Positions 1 through 5,320 are shown, numbered from the stretch's first letter. The stretch: DNA of 5,371 nt from CAZXTR01 sp964643615 (GCA_964643615.1 CAZXTR010000049.1:1-5371); one strand, 5' to 3'. The notes: generated by a model not told the origin, from the sequence alone. Numbers and translations are program-made.

Positions 1-185
1 CCATAATCTTTTAAACAATAATAAATCACGTCTCACACTTTGGCATTAAAGAAGTATCTGACTTCGACATCATCACGAACAAAACTGGCGATAAAAAAGC
101 AATTAACAATATCTTTCAAAGGATCCTTTCTTAAAGGACAAATCTATAGCACGCCACTTAATGAAGGCTTAGCCTTAATGTTCTA
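1..185. other. No confident gene; possible decayed coding DNA
   Basis: No frame here has a convincing start codon with a ribosome binding site. On the plus strand one frame is open from about 15 to 131 (it includes HFGIKEVSDFDIITNKTGDK), and another is open from 25 to a TAA at 187-189, overlapping the last codon of the MarC-family gene. On the minus strand a third frame is open from about 141 down to 34. None was recognised. A gene remnant with frameshifts is possible, but in AT-rich DNA open frames of this size also arise by chance. A small hairpin (AAGGC-TTA-GCCTT, 164-176) lies just downstream of the minus-strand operon but has no U-tract, so it is not a convincing terminator. Confidence 0.35.
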
Positions 186-767
186 CTAAAAAAGAATCAT
201 CACATTCGAAGAAAAGATTTTAATAGCCATCGCCAACAACAAAACACCAAAAAGCTTTTTCAAAATATATAAAAACACGGGACTTAAAAAGTGTTCCAAC
301 TTTTTAGACATTTTTAAAACAGAATATATAATCAATAAATTAGCAAGAATAGCTAATAAAACATTTTCGTCATGAAAACTTGAACGCAACGATAAAATAG
401 CAGTAAATGTCCCGGCGCCTATCATCATCGGAAACATCACGGGCATCAACGTCACATCATTTGAAATCGTATTTGTTTTGGTAAAAATGTGAAGATCCAT
501 TATCATTTCCAAACCTATAGCAAAAATAACAATCGACCCCGCCACAGCAAAAGAGGAAAAATCAACGCCGAAAAGTCGTAAAAAGACTTCCCCTAAATAA
601 AAAAATCCAACCAACAAGAAAAGCCCAAAAAACAGAGCTTTAAGGGGGGAAATTTCTTTCCCTTCTCGTTGCAATTGAAGCACAAAAGGTAAATTGACAA
701 GCACACCCATCATCGCAAAAAGCACAAAAAAGCAACTTAAAAATTCTGCCCAAAATTCACGAAACAT
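186..767 (-). CDS. MarC-family integral membrane protein
   Basis: This is a 193-aa, very hydrophobic protein, close to the usual length of about 200 aa for the MarC (UPF0056) family. About six membrane segments are visible, roughly at residues 8-30, 43-66, 72-92, 105-126, 136-152 and 166-188. Family-type blocks are an N-terminal segment running into NLPFVL (25-30), AVAGSIVIFAIGLEMI (74-89, matching the family's AGGILLFLIALEML-like stretch), a Pro/Gly-rich loop MPVMFPMMIGAGT (108-120), and the C-terminal KLFGVLLLAMAIKI (171-184). The family is poorly understood: an early link to multiple antibiotic resistance was not upheld, and some archaeal members move amino acids. The ATG is preceded by AGGAGAAGGGAT, a strong ribosome binding site. 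The gene starts 21 bases after the 118-aa TM2 gene and is probably the last gene of that operon. The usual DP(L/F)G signature near the first helix is replaced by a more divergent sequence, so substrate cannot be inferred. Confidence 0.82.
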   Translation of the reverse strand: MFREFWAEFLSCFFVLFAMMGVLVNLPFVLQLQREGKEISPLKALFFGLFLLVGFFYLGEVFLRLFGVDFSSFAVAGSIVIFAIGLEMIMDLHIFTKTNTISNDVTLMPVMFPMMIGAGTFTAILSLRSSFHDENVLLAILANLLIIYSVLKMSKKLEHFLSPVFLYILKKLFGVLLLAMAIKIFSSNVMILF

Positions 768-788
768 ATCCCTTCTCCTATTTCGTAC

Positions 789-1145
789 TTAATTAAACAA
801 AACACCATTAACATCTCTATCAACGATACAAACATCTATTAAGACCCAAACACCAACCATAATCGTTGGAATAATAAGGAAACAACCTGGGAAAAACATA
901 AGCAACTGAATAACACCTTTTTTTGTATAGCCTGCATAAAAATTATGTACCCCTAAAAAACCCACAAATAGGCCTAATAAAATATAAACCAACTGACTTT
1001 TAGAATCTCTCGAAGCCGTCAATTGTACTTGGTTTGTTAATAAAACCTTTTTTTGTACACCAAATTCGGCTTGCGTTAAAAGCCCCTTTTCCTTCAAATC
1101 ATTTAAAGCCTCTAACTCTTTTTCTAAGTCTGAAATATCTGCCAT
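789..1145 (-). CDS. SHOCT-like plus TM2 domain membrane protein (minimal paralogue)
   Basis: This is a 118-aa protein with two parts. Residues 5-36 form a short amphipathic SHOCT-like module (short C-terminal domain, here placed at the N-terminus) with the signature KGLLTQAEF followed by VQKK. Residues 50-110 are a TM2 domain: helix one with the G-x-LG-x-HNFYAGY turn (62-73), then helix two QLLMFFPGCFLIIP...VWVLIDVCIV (80-108), ending in the family's acidic DRDVNG motif. TM2 proteins are small two-helix membrane proteins of mostly unknown function; SHOCT modules are thought to mediate oligomerisation. The start ATG has GGAG seven bases upstream. It is the shortest and most canonical of three neighbouring paralogues and most resembles the 233-aa neighbour (shared FPGCFL). 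A terminator-like hairpin lies just upstream, so its expression may be attenuated relative to the first two genes. Confidence 0.85.
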   Translation of the reverse strand: MADISDLEKELEALNDLKEKGLLTQAEFGVQKKVLLTNQVQLTASRDSKSQLVYILLGLFVGFLGVHNFYAGYTKKGVIQLLMFFPGCFLIIPTIMVGVWVLIDVCIVDRDVNGVLFN

Positions 1146-1150
1146 TGTTT

Positions 1151-1203
1151 ACTCCATTTTAAAAAGGACTTAACTAAAAGGAGTAAGTCCCTAACTCCAT
1201 TTT
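1151..1203. repeat. Direct repeat ACTCCATTTT flanking the hairpin
   Basis: ACTCCATTTT occurs at 1151-1160 and again at 1194-1203, on either side of the 1161-1190 hairpin. On the transcribed minus strand each copy reads AAAATGGAGT. The downstream copy supplies the GGAG ribosome binding site of the 118-aa gene. The repeats could be a trace of the tandem gene duplication, since both copies sit at gene borders, or a functional part of an attenuator. Confidence 0.6.
1161..1190 (-). terminator. Intrinsic terminator or attenuator hairpin between TM2 genes
   Basis: On the minus strand GGACTTA (1190-1184) pairs perfectly with TAAGTCC (1172-1166), followed directly by TTTTT (1165-1161). The loop is about 11 bases and contains CTCC. 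The shape is that of an intrinsic terminator placed between the 233-aa and 118-aa genes, where it would reduce transcription of the last two genes. Copies of AAAATGGAGT lie on both sides (see findings), giving possible alternative pairings. The moderate stem strength suggests partial rather than full termination. Confidence 0.55.
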
Positions 1204-1208
1204 TCATG

Positions 1209-1910
1209 TTATTTATTCAAAACAGGAAAAATCAAATAATCTCCATTCTCTTGCGCTTGAGGGAATAATGATTTAACAGAATTGGCAACATTAGTATCAT
1301 TAATACGTAATTCAACAACCCCTATACGCACATTACATTTCAAATTTTCTAATGCTATAGGAGGAGAAATAAAATAGCTACATGGTTGCGCTACCGTATT
1401 TGCAGCATTATGTGATTGCACAGAAACACGAGTAACATAATTCATGATTTGTATTGTTTCCTGTGTTTTTATTGCATTTGTATAACCTGCGGAAAAACCA
1501 CTTAACAAAGTCACCACACAAACTACTGTAAGAACGAGTTTAGCAACCCCCATACTTATGGCAAAGCCTTTTGAAGGCTTAAATAGGCGCCCTGAACCAT
1601 CCTTTTTAACGACAAATATTTCAATAACAACCCAATACCAAGCAATAATCATTGGAACAAGAAGAAAACAACCGGGAAAAGTCATTAATAGTTGGGCGAT
1701 TGCACTTTTTTTACGCCTCGCATAAAAGTTATGAATGCCTATATTACCTACAAAAAAAGCCAACAATACATATATCAACTGTTGTTTAGGTGGGTTTTGC
1801 GATGTAGTATCTCCTATCATGGCCTTTTTTTGGACATCAAATTCGGCTTTCGTTAAAAGCCCCCTTTCCTTTAAATTGTTTAATTTTTCTAGTTTTTCAA
1901 CAAGTTCCAT
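1209..1910 (-). CDS. SHOCT-like/TM2 protein with extra C-terminal domain
   Basis: This is a 233-aa protein. Residues 3-31 are the SHOCT-like module (RGLLTKAEFDVQKK at 16-29). Residues 43-106 are the TM2 domain, with GNIGIHNFYARR (55-66), a second long hydrophobic stretch with FPGCFLLVP (78-86), and KKDGSG (102-107). Unlike the neighbours it then has a third membrane helix at about 118-140 and a 90-residue, mostly hydrophilic tail. The tail holds two cysteines (Cys177 and Cys192) that could form a disulphide if it lies outside the cytoplasm; the tail's family was not recognised. A single helix followed by a tail with a cysteine pair recalls pilin-like proteins, but no prepilin peptidase motif is present. 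The ribosome binding site AAAGGAG overlaps the end of the upstream gene's 11-base gap, so the two are co-transcribed. Function unknown. Confidence 0.82.
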   Translation of the reverse strand: MELVEKLEKLNNLKERGLLTKAEFDVQKKAMIGDTTSQNPPKQQLIYVLLAFFVGNIGIHNFYARRKKSAIAQLLMTFPGCFLLVPMIIAWYWVVIEIFVVKKDGSGRLFKPSKGFAISMGVAKLVLTVVCVVTLLSGFSAGYTNAIKTQETIQIMNYVTRVSVQSHNAANTVAQPCSYFISPPIALENLKCNVRIGVVELRINDTNVANSVKSLFPQAQENGDYLIFPVLNK

Positions 1911-1921
1911 TTTTTCTCCTT

Positions 1922-2452
1922 TTATAATAAAATACTTGCTATTTGCCCAGGTTTGAAAGGTAAAGGTGCTTGTAAAGCTTTCAAAAAATAAATTACTAAA
2001 AACCAGAAAAATATTTTAATAAAAAACAACACACCCGCAATATTTTTAGCCAATTTAGCAGGGATAAAAGGTTTCTTCTTGGCGTCTTTATTCACAAAAA
2101 AGATATCGTATAAAATCGATAAATCAGCTACGAAGGCTAAAAGAAGAATAGCCCCTATATTAGGCGTTATTTGCAATTGTATCGCATCCCAAATAGAAAA
2201 ACATAGACCCGCCCCAACAACGAACAACAGCATTTGAAATATTCCTTTGATATAACGCTCCACATAAAAATTATGGACACCAAAACGACCTAAAAAGAAT
2301 CCTAAAAGCACATATTCTATTTGCCTTCTTCCTTCTATCCGAAGCACATCTGGCAACAACAAAGCTTTTTTTTGCACATCGAATTCAGCTTGTGTTAAAA
2401 GCCCTTTGTCTAACAATTTTCCCAATTGATTTAACGTTTTAAAAAAATCCAT
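1922..2452 (-). CDS. Divergent SHOCT-like/TM2 membrane protein, first gene of operon
   Basis: This is a 176-aa protein. Residues 3-32 form the SHOCT-like module (DKGLLTQAEFDVQKKAL at 15-31). The TM2 domain follows, with EYVLLGFFLGRFGVHNFYVE (46-65) and a second hydrophobic part of about 68-119 ending in FFVNKDAKKKPF. The second half of the domain is longer than in the two neighbours: residues about 88-100 (WDAIQLQITPNIG) split it into two probable helices. A last helix at about 136-158 is followed by a short tail. It is the most diverged of the three paralogues. The ATG is preceded by AAGGGAG at a spacing of nine bases. As the first gene of the minus-strand operon it sits next to the divergent promoter region. 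Function unknown; an accessory or signalling role in the envelope would be a guess. Confidence 0.82.
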   Translation of the reverse strand: MDFFKTLNQLGKLLDKGLLTQAEFDVQKKALLLPDVLRIEGRRQIEYVLLGFFLGRFGVHNFYVERYIKGIFQMLLFVVGAGLCFSIWDAIQLQITPNIGAILLLAFVADLSILYDIFFVNKDAKKKPFIPAKLAKNIAGVLFFIKIFFWFLVIYFLKALQAPLPFKPGQIASILL

Positions 2453-2474
2453 ACCTCAGCGCTCCCTTTTGCCC

Positions 2475-2503
2475 TTATAACATATTATAAAACTCCTTTA
2501 CAA
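2475..2503 (-). promoter_or_regulatory. Candidate sigma-70 promoter for the TM2-marC operon
   Basis: On the minus strand TTGTAA (2503-2498) and TTATAA (2480-2475) are separated by 17 bases. A perfect TATAAT (2489-2484) overlaps the spacer but lacks a good -35 at the right distance. Either would give a very short leader before the 176-aa gene. A perfect inverted repeat, CCTTT-ACA-AAAGG (2495-2507 on the plus strand), covers the -35 and could be an operator. Confidence 0.45.
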
Positions 2504-2531
2504 AAGGTTACTTATTTCCGACAATATATGA

Positions 2532-2560
2532 TTGACAAAATCAAAAACAAAAAATAACAT
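2532..2560 (+). promoter_or_regulatory. Sigma-70 type promoter for the 126-aa gene
   Basis: A perfect -35 TTGACA (2532-2537) is followed after exactly 17 bases by TAACAT (2555-2560), which matches the -10 consensus at four of six positions. It lies 45 bases upstream of the ATG at 2606 and points away from the TM2 operon, so the two transcription units share one intergenic control region of about 150 bases. Confidence 0.6.
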
Positions 2561-2605
2561 AAAGGTCAGATACAAGAGGTGGGGCAAAATAAAAAGGATT
2601 TAATA

Positions 2606-2986
2606 ATGGATAAATTATACACACTCTGTTTAAAAACTTTTGGTAAAAACGCTCCTGAAAATATTTTAGAAAAAAGAGTTAAACGAACAAATACAGCGCT
2701 AACTATAGGGGGCCTTGGTGGTGGCGTGTTTCTTTTTAATCCTCCTGTTGGAGCAACCATCCTCATCCCCATGCTTTTAGGAATGAGTTTTTGTGGTGCC
2801 TCCATGGAAGGGTTTGCTTCTTTACAACAACAAAGACAACAAGAAAAAAAGAAAGAAACAGAAATAGAAAAAAAATATAATGATAAAGATTTACAAAAAA
2901 AGCACACCATTAAAATAAAACTCTCTGTTGTCAGTAAACATCAACAAAAGGGCCCTGAGCTTTTTAAACAAAAAACAATAAATTAA
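2606..2986 (+). CDS. Unrecognised small membrane protein with charged tail
   Basis: This is a 126-aa protein that was not recognised. Residues 1-29 are polar with basic KRVKR at 23-27. Residues 31-66 are hydrophobic: a glycine-rich stretch GGLGGG (35-40), then VFLF, a tight NPP turn (45-47), then VGATILIPMLLGMSF, which reads as a short membrane hairpin. Residues 73-101 are very rich in Gln, Lys and Glu and probably form an alpha helix or coiled coil. The basic tail ends in KQKTIN. The ATG at 2606 was preferred over an in-frame GTG at 2579 because AAGGA lies at a suitable distance before it and a plausible promoter lies upstream. It diverges from the TM2-marC operon. The plus-strand frame has a clear promoter and ribosome binding site; the open frame opposite it (2566-2910, minus) has neither and is treated as a shadow. 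Confidence 0.6.
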   Translation: MDKLYTLCLKTFGKNAPENILEKRVKRTNTALTIGGLGGGVFLFNPPVGATILIPMLLGMSFCGASMEGFASLQQQRQQEKKKETEIEKKYNDKDLQKKHTIKIKLSVVSKHQQKGPELFKQKTIN

Positions 2987-3270
2987 AATAGATTGCTCGA
3001 AAAATGTTTTTTTACTTTAATTTCACCAAATAGTCTTTTTTGTTCAATAATTCTAAATTTTCGTCTAATAAAATATAATATCTTTCCTACGTATTGAAAT
3101 GTTGAATAATTATAAAGCAAATAAAGAGGCTTGCCACCATCTCCATAACAATTGTTTTTCTAAATACGTATATCGGCCAAAAAGCATATCCCATTTAAAA
3201 TCTAAAGCACACAACCCCAAACATTTAAACTCTTTCATCTTTTGACGCAGATAATGCTACTTGAAAGCAT
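2987..3270. other. Intergenic region, nothing certain
   Basis: This AT-rich stretch separates the 126-aa gene from the rpsI terminator. No tRNA or repeat was seen. No good terminator follows the 126-aa gene; a weak A-tract/T-tract pair lies near 3000-3013. A 42-codon minus-strand frame, 3238 to 3110, starts with ATG (MKEFKCLGLCALDFKWDMLF...) but lacks a convincing ribosome binding site. It could be chance, or a remnant. Confidence 0.4.
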
Positions 3271-3305
3271 AAAAAAAGGACCGTTTTTGCGACGATCCTT
3301 TTTTC
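3271..3305 (-). terminator. Intrinsic terminator of the rplM-rpsI operon
   Basis: Read on the minus strand, GGATCGT pairs with ACGGTCC (one G-U wobble) around a CGCAAAA loop. It is flanked by an A-tract before and seven T after, and lies 20 to 55 bases past the rpsI stop. On the plus strand the same sequence also ends in a T-run and has one C-A mismatch in the stem, so it could act in both directions on any rightward transcript. Confidence 0.9.
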
Positions 3306-3325
3306 TTAAAGTCATTAAAAGAACA

Positions 3326-3781
3326 TTAACGTTTGCTAAACTGATAGGAACGACGTGCTTTAGCTTTCCCGTATTTTTTACGTTCAACTGCACGGCTATC
3401 ACGCGTTAAAAATCCACCCTTACGAAGCGCTGAATGCAACTCAGGTTCAAACAAATCCAAAGCACGACTAATGCCATGACGTACAGCACCTGCTTGCCCA
3501 GAAAGTCCACCACCTGTTACCGTACACATCACATCAAACTGTCCTATTCTGTTCATTGTAACGAATGGTTGGTTAATAATCATTTGCAAAACAGGCCGTT
3601 TGAAATAGGCCTTAATATCTTTCCCGTTGACTTGAATTTTACCTTTTCCAAGCTTAACCCACACACGGGCAACAGCGTCTTTTCTTCGGCCTGAAGCATA
3701 CGAACGACCCAACTTATCTTTTTTAGGTTCCCGTTTAACTGAGGCAGTTGGTGTTTCTTTCAAAGTTTCCAAATTTTCCAT
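3326..3781 (-). CDS. rpsI: 30S ribosomal protein S9
   Basis: This is small-subunit ribosomal protein S9, whose C-terminal tail reaches the P-site tRNA in the decoding region. The 151-aa product has the full S9 domain from about residue 24: GRSYASGRRKDAVARVW (25-41), INQPF (69-73), VTGGGLSGQAGAVRHGISRAL (88-108), LTRDSRAVERKKYGKAKARR (125-144) and the near-invariant basic end QFSKR. Compared with S9 proteins of about 130 aa it has an N-terminal extension of about 22 residues rich in Lys, Glu and Thr, as is common in alphaproteobacteria. Its ATG lies two bases after the rplM stop. Its Shine-Dalgarno AAAAGGAG is embedded in the last codons of rplM, which implies translational coupling. The operon ends at the hairpin downstream. 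Confidence 0.98.
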   Translation of the reverse strand: MENLETLKETPTASVKREPKKDKLGRSYASGRRKDAVARVWVKLGKGKIQVNGKDIKAYFKRPVLQMIINQPFVTMNRIGQFDVMCTVTGGGLSGQAGAVRHGISRALDLFEPELHSALRKGGFLTRDSRAVERKKYGKAKARRSYQFSKR

Positions 3782-3783
3782 AA

Positions 3784-4248
3784 TTACGTACTCCTTTTAT
3801 TTTTCTTGTTCATCGAAGCAACATCTAACTCTTCTGGATTTTGAGCAGTGTGCGGATGAGCTGAACCAGCATAAATCCGCAATTTGGTCATTTGAGCACG
3901 CCCTAATTTATTGCGAGAAATCATTCTTTCAACTGCTTTCATCAAAATACGGTCTGGGTGTTCCTGCATTAAACGTCCCGCAGAAACAGTTTTAACCCCA
4001 CCAACATAACCCGTGTGGTGATGATAAAGCTTGTTTTGTAATTTATTCCCCGTCAAGGCAATTTTTTCTGCATTCACAACAACAACATAATCCCCGCAAT
4101 CCATATAAGGAGTATAATTTGTTTTATGTTTACCGCGTATAATTCTAGCAATTTGGCTTGCTAAACGGCCCAACACCAAATCGGTTGCATCAATCAAATA
4201 CCATTTTTTGATAATTGTTGATGGTTTTGCACTTAAAGTAGTTTTCAT
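3784..4248 (-). CDS. rplM: 50S ribosomal protein L13
   Basis: This is large-subunit ribosomal protein L13, an early assembly protein that binds 23S rRNA. The 154-aa product is full length and matches the family throughout: KKWYLIDATDLVLGRLAS (14-31), RGKHKTNYTPYMDCGDYVVVVNA (38-60), HHHTGYVGGVK (76-86), AVERMISRNKLGRAQMTKLRIYAGSAHPH (105-133) and AQNPEELDV (135-143). The opening KTTLSAKPS resembles alphaproteobacterial L13. The start ATG follows AAAGGAA at a spacing of six bases. It is the first gene of the conserved rplM-rpsI pair and is transcribed away from rnpB. With the promoter at 4280-4307 the leader is only about 25 bases, leaving little room for a structured autoregulatory leader. 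Confidence 0.98.
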   Translation of the reverse strand: MKTTLSAKPSTIIKKWYLIDATDLVLGRLASQIARIIRGKHKTNYTPYMDCGDYVVVVNAEKIALTGNKLQNKLYHHHTGYVGGVKTVSAGRLMQEHPDRILMKAVERMISRNKLGRAQMTKLRIYAGSAHPHTAQNPEELDVASMNKKNKRST

Positions 4249-4279
4249 TTATTGTTCCTTTGTTTTAAATAAGGATTGT

Positions 4280-4307
4280 ATTCTATCACGCCTGATTGTT
4301 TTGTCAA
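4280..4307 (-). promoter_or_regulatory. Sigma-70 promoter of rplM-rpsI
   Basis: On the minus strand a perfect -35 TTGACA (4307-4302) and a -10 TAGAAT (4285-4280, five of six consensus) are separated by 16 bases. The predicted start, near 4273, is about 25 bases before the rplM ATG. Confidence 0.85.
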
Positions 4308-4328
4308 TAAGTTTTTCAATCTTTTTAA

Positions 4329-4350
4329 TAGTGGTGTTATTTTACCACCA
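4329..4350. promoter_or_regulatory. Hairpin or operator-like inverted repeat between divergent promoters
   Basis: GTGGT (4331-4335) and ACCAC (4344-4348) form an inverted repeat around an eight-base AT-rich spacer, extended by AT/AT pairs at the ends after one mismatch. It sits between the rplM and rnpB promoters. It lacks a good T-tract on either strand, so a protein-binding site is at least as likely as a terminator. No known operator was recognised. Confidence 0.3.
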
Positions 4351-4409
4351 TAAAAACGTATTAAAAAATCAAACAACTTAATAACAATCAAGCGCGAATT
4401 ATATTATCC

Positions 4410-4437
4410 TTGACAAAATTATTTTTTGAATTATACT
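4410..4437 (+). promoter_or_regulatory. Sigma-70 promoter of rnpB
   Basis: A perfect -35 TTGACA (4410-4415) and a -10 TATACT (4432-4437) are separated by 16 bases. Seven bases downstream is 4444, the first base of helix P1 of RNase P RNA, so transcription probably begins at the mature 5' end. Confidence 0.9.
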
Positions 4438-4443
4438 TCTTTA

Positions 4444-4808
4444 TTGTCAGAAGGTTGGATAATCGCGGAATGCTTTTGCATTTTGAGGAAAGTCCGGGCT
4501 TTTTAGAAACAAGGTGACGGTTAACGACCGCCTGGGGTGACCCAAGGGAAAGTGCCACAGAAAATAAACCGCCCTGCTTTAATGCAAGGTAAGGATGAAA
4601 CGGCGAGGTAAGAGCTCACCGCTTGACTTGTAAAAGTTAAGGCACGGTAAACCCCACCTAAAGCAAGACCAAAAAATGGCATCTGTTTATTCAGAAAAAG
4701 GATTGTTTCTATCCTGCCTAATAGGTAGGTCGCTAGAGCGACTTAGTGATAATTCGCCAAGATGAATGATTATCCTCGACAAAACCCGGCTTATAAACCT
4801 TCTGACAA
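4444..4808 (+). ncRNA. rnpB: RNase P RNA (bacterial type A), catalytic subunit
   Basis: This is the ribozyme component of RNase P, which removes 5' leaders from precursor tRNAs. It is recognised from conserved core blocks in order: GAGGAAAGTCCGGGCT (CR-I), a CACAGAAA block near 4556, GATGAAACGGCGAGGTAAGAG, GGCACGGTAAACCCCACC, GCAAGACCAAA, and AGATGAATGATTAT with CGACAAAACCCGGCTTA (CR-V) near the 3' end. Helix P1 is perfect, TTGTCAGAAGGTT with AACCTTCTGACAA (4444-4456 and 4796-4808), and three more A/T pairs extend it beyond both ends. P2 is also perfect (GGATAATC 4457-4464 with GATTATCC 4768-4775). P3 is very short, about AATGC-TTTT-GCATT. Length, about 365 nt, is typical. It is transcribed divergently from rplM. 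Confidence 0.97.
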
Positions 4809-5159
4809 TAATTACTTGTTTTAATTCTTTTTCTACGTGCGCCAAGTTACCTACAGATTAAATCTTTATTTATTTTTTAATAAAAAATCGAACTTTTTTG
4901 TTTTCAGATTCTTGCTCATTTCGTATTTTTTCATCCTTTTACAACAGGTCTATGCGCGGGAACTAGGGCCTCGAAAACAACAAGCGTTTTGCATCAAATA
5001 AATTATTCAACACATTCTTAATTGATAATTCTAAAGTATAAGTATACACTTAAACTCCATTTAATATATTAAAGTATTGTCTCACTAGAAAATAGCTGCT
5101 TTTATATTGTTTCTCTTTTTATAAAATTTAACAAAAAACTCGTTTTTAATTAAATCTCT
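4809..5159. other. AT-rich intergenic region downstream of rnpB
   Basis: No protein gene with a good start was found. Immediately after rnpB a weak AATTA...TAATT stem is followed by CTTTTT (about 4810-4837), a poor terminator. ATTTTTT-AAT-AAAAAAT (4872-4888) is a perfect AT-only inverted repeat, and TTTAATATATTAAA (5060-5073) is a palindrome. A patch around 4945-4973 is clearly richer in G+C than its surroundings. Short lysine-rich frames on the minus strand (for example 22 codons starting at ATG near 4935) have no properly spaced ribosome binding site. Confidence 0.4.
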
Positions 5160-5193
5160 ACGTCTTTTAGGTATAAAAGACGTTCCTCTTTTT
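5160..5193 (+). terminator. Strong intrinsic terminator with no assigned gene
   Basis: ACGTCTTTTA (5160-5169) pairs perfectly with TAAAAGACGT (5174-5183) around a GGTA loop: a ten-base-pair stem followed by TCCTCTTTTT. On the plus strand this is a good terminator; the minus strand is followed by AGAGATTTAATT and is less convincing. It lies about 350 bases beyond rnpB, and no gene between them explains it, so it may end an unprocessed rnpB transcript or an unannotated small RNA. Confidence 0.6.
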
Positions 5194-5218
5194 GAAATTA
5201 TTTTTATTGAGAAAATTT

Positions 5219-5320
5219 AAAAAATAACACCCTCTTCATAAGGATATCATATAACGCATTTGCGTAAGAATAATTATGGTAAGACAAGGAAGATTTTTTA
5301 CATTTAGAAGAGGGGGTATT
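5219..5320 (-). repeat. Long-range inverted repeat, candidate minus-strand RNA
   Basis: CCCTCTTC (5230-5237) and GAAGAGGG (5307-5314) are perfect inverted repeats, and pairing continues outward with one mismatch and a bulge. They enclose 69 bases that include a small ACGC-ATTT-GCGT hairpin. On the minus strand the closing stem is followed by TGTTATTTTTT (5228-5219). A perfect TATAAT lies upstream on the same strand (5354-5349), but its -35 region is outside the window. A structured small RNA is possible but unproven. Confidence 0.35.

Noticed and set aside
1735..1956. A 73-aa plus-strand open frame
   Set aside because: It is the antisense shadow of the two SHOCT/TM2 genes, whose domains are clearly recognisable.
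2579..2605. An earlier GTG start for the 126-aa gene
   Set aside because: The ATG at 2606 has a well-spaced AAGGA, whereas the GTG lies in a poor context and would add only nine polar residues.
2566..2910. A 114-aa minus-strand open frame opposite the 126-aa gene
   Set aside because: It has no ribosome binding site or promoter and its Cys/Phe/Ser-rich product is what the reverse of an AT-rich Lys/Glu-rich gene looks like. The plus-strand frame has both signals.
3434..3694. An 86-aa plus-strand open frame
   Set aside because: It lies wholly inside rpsI on the opposite strand, and rpsI is certain.
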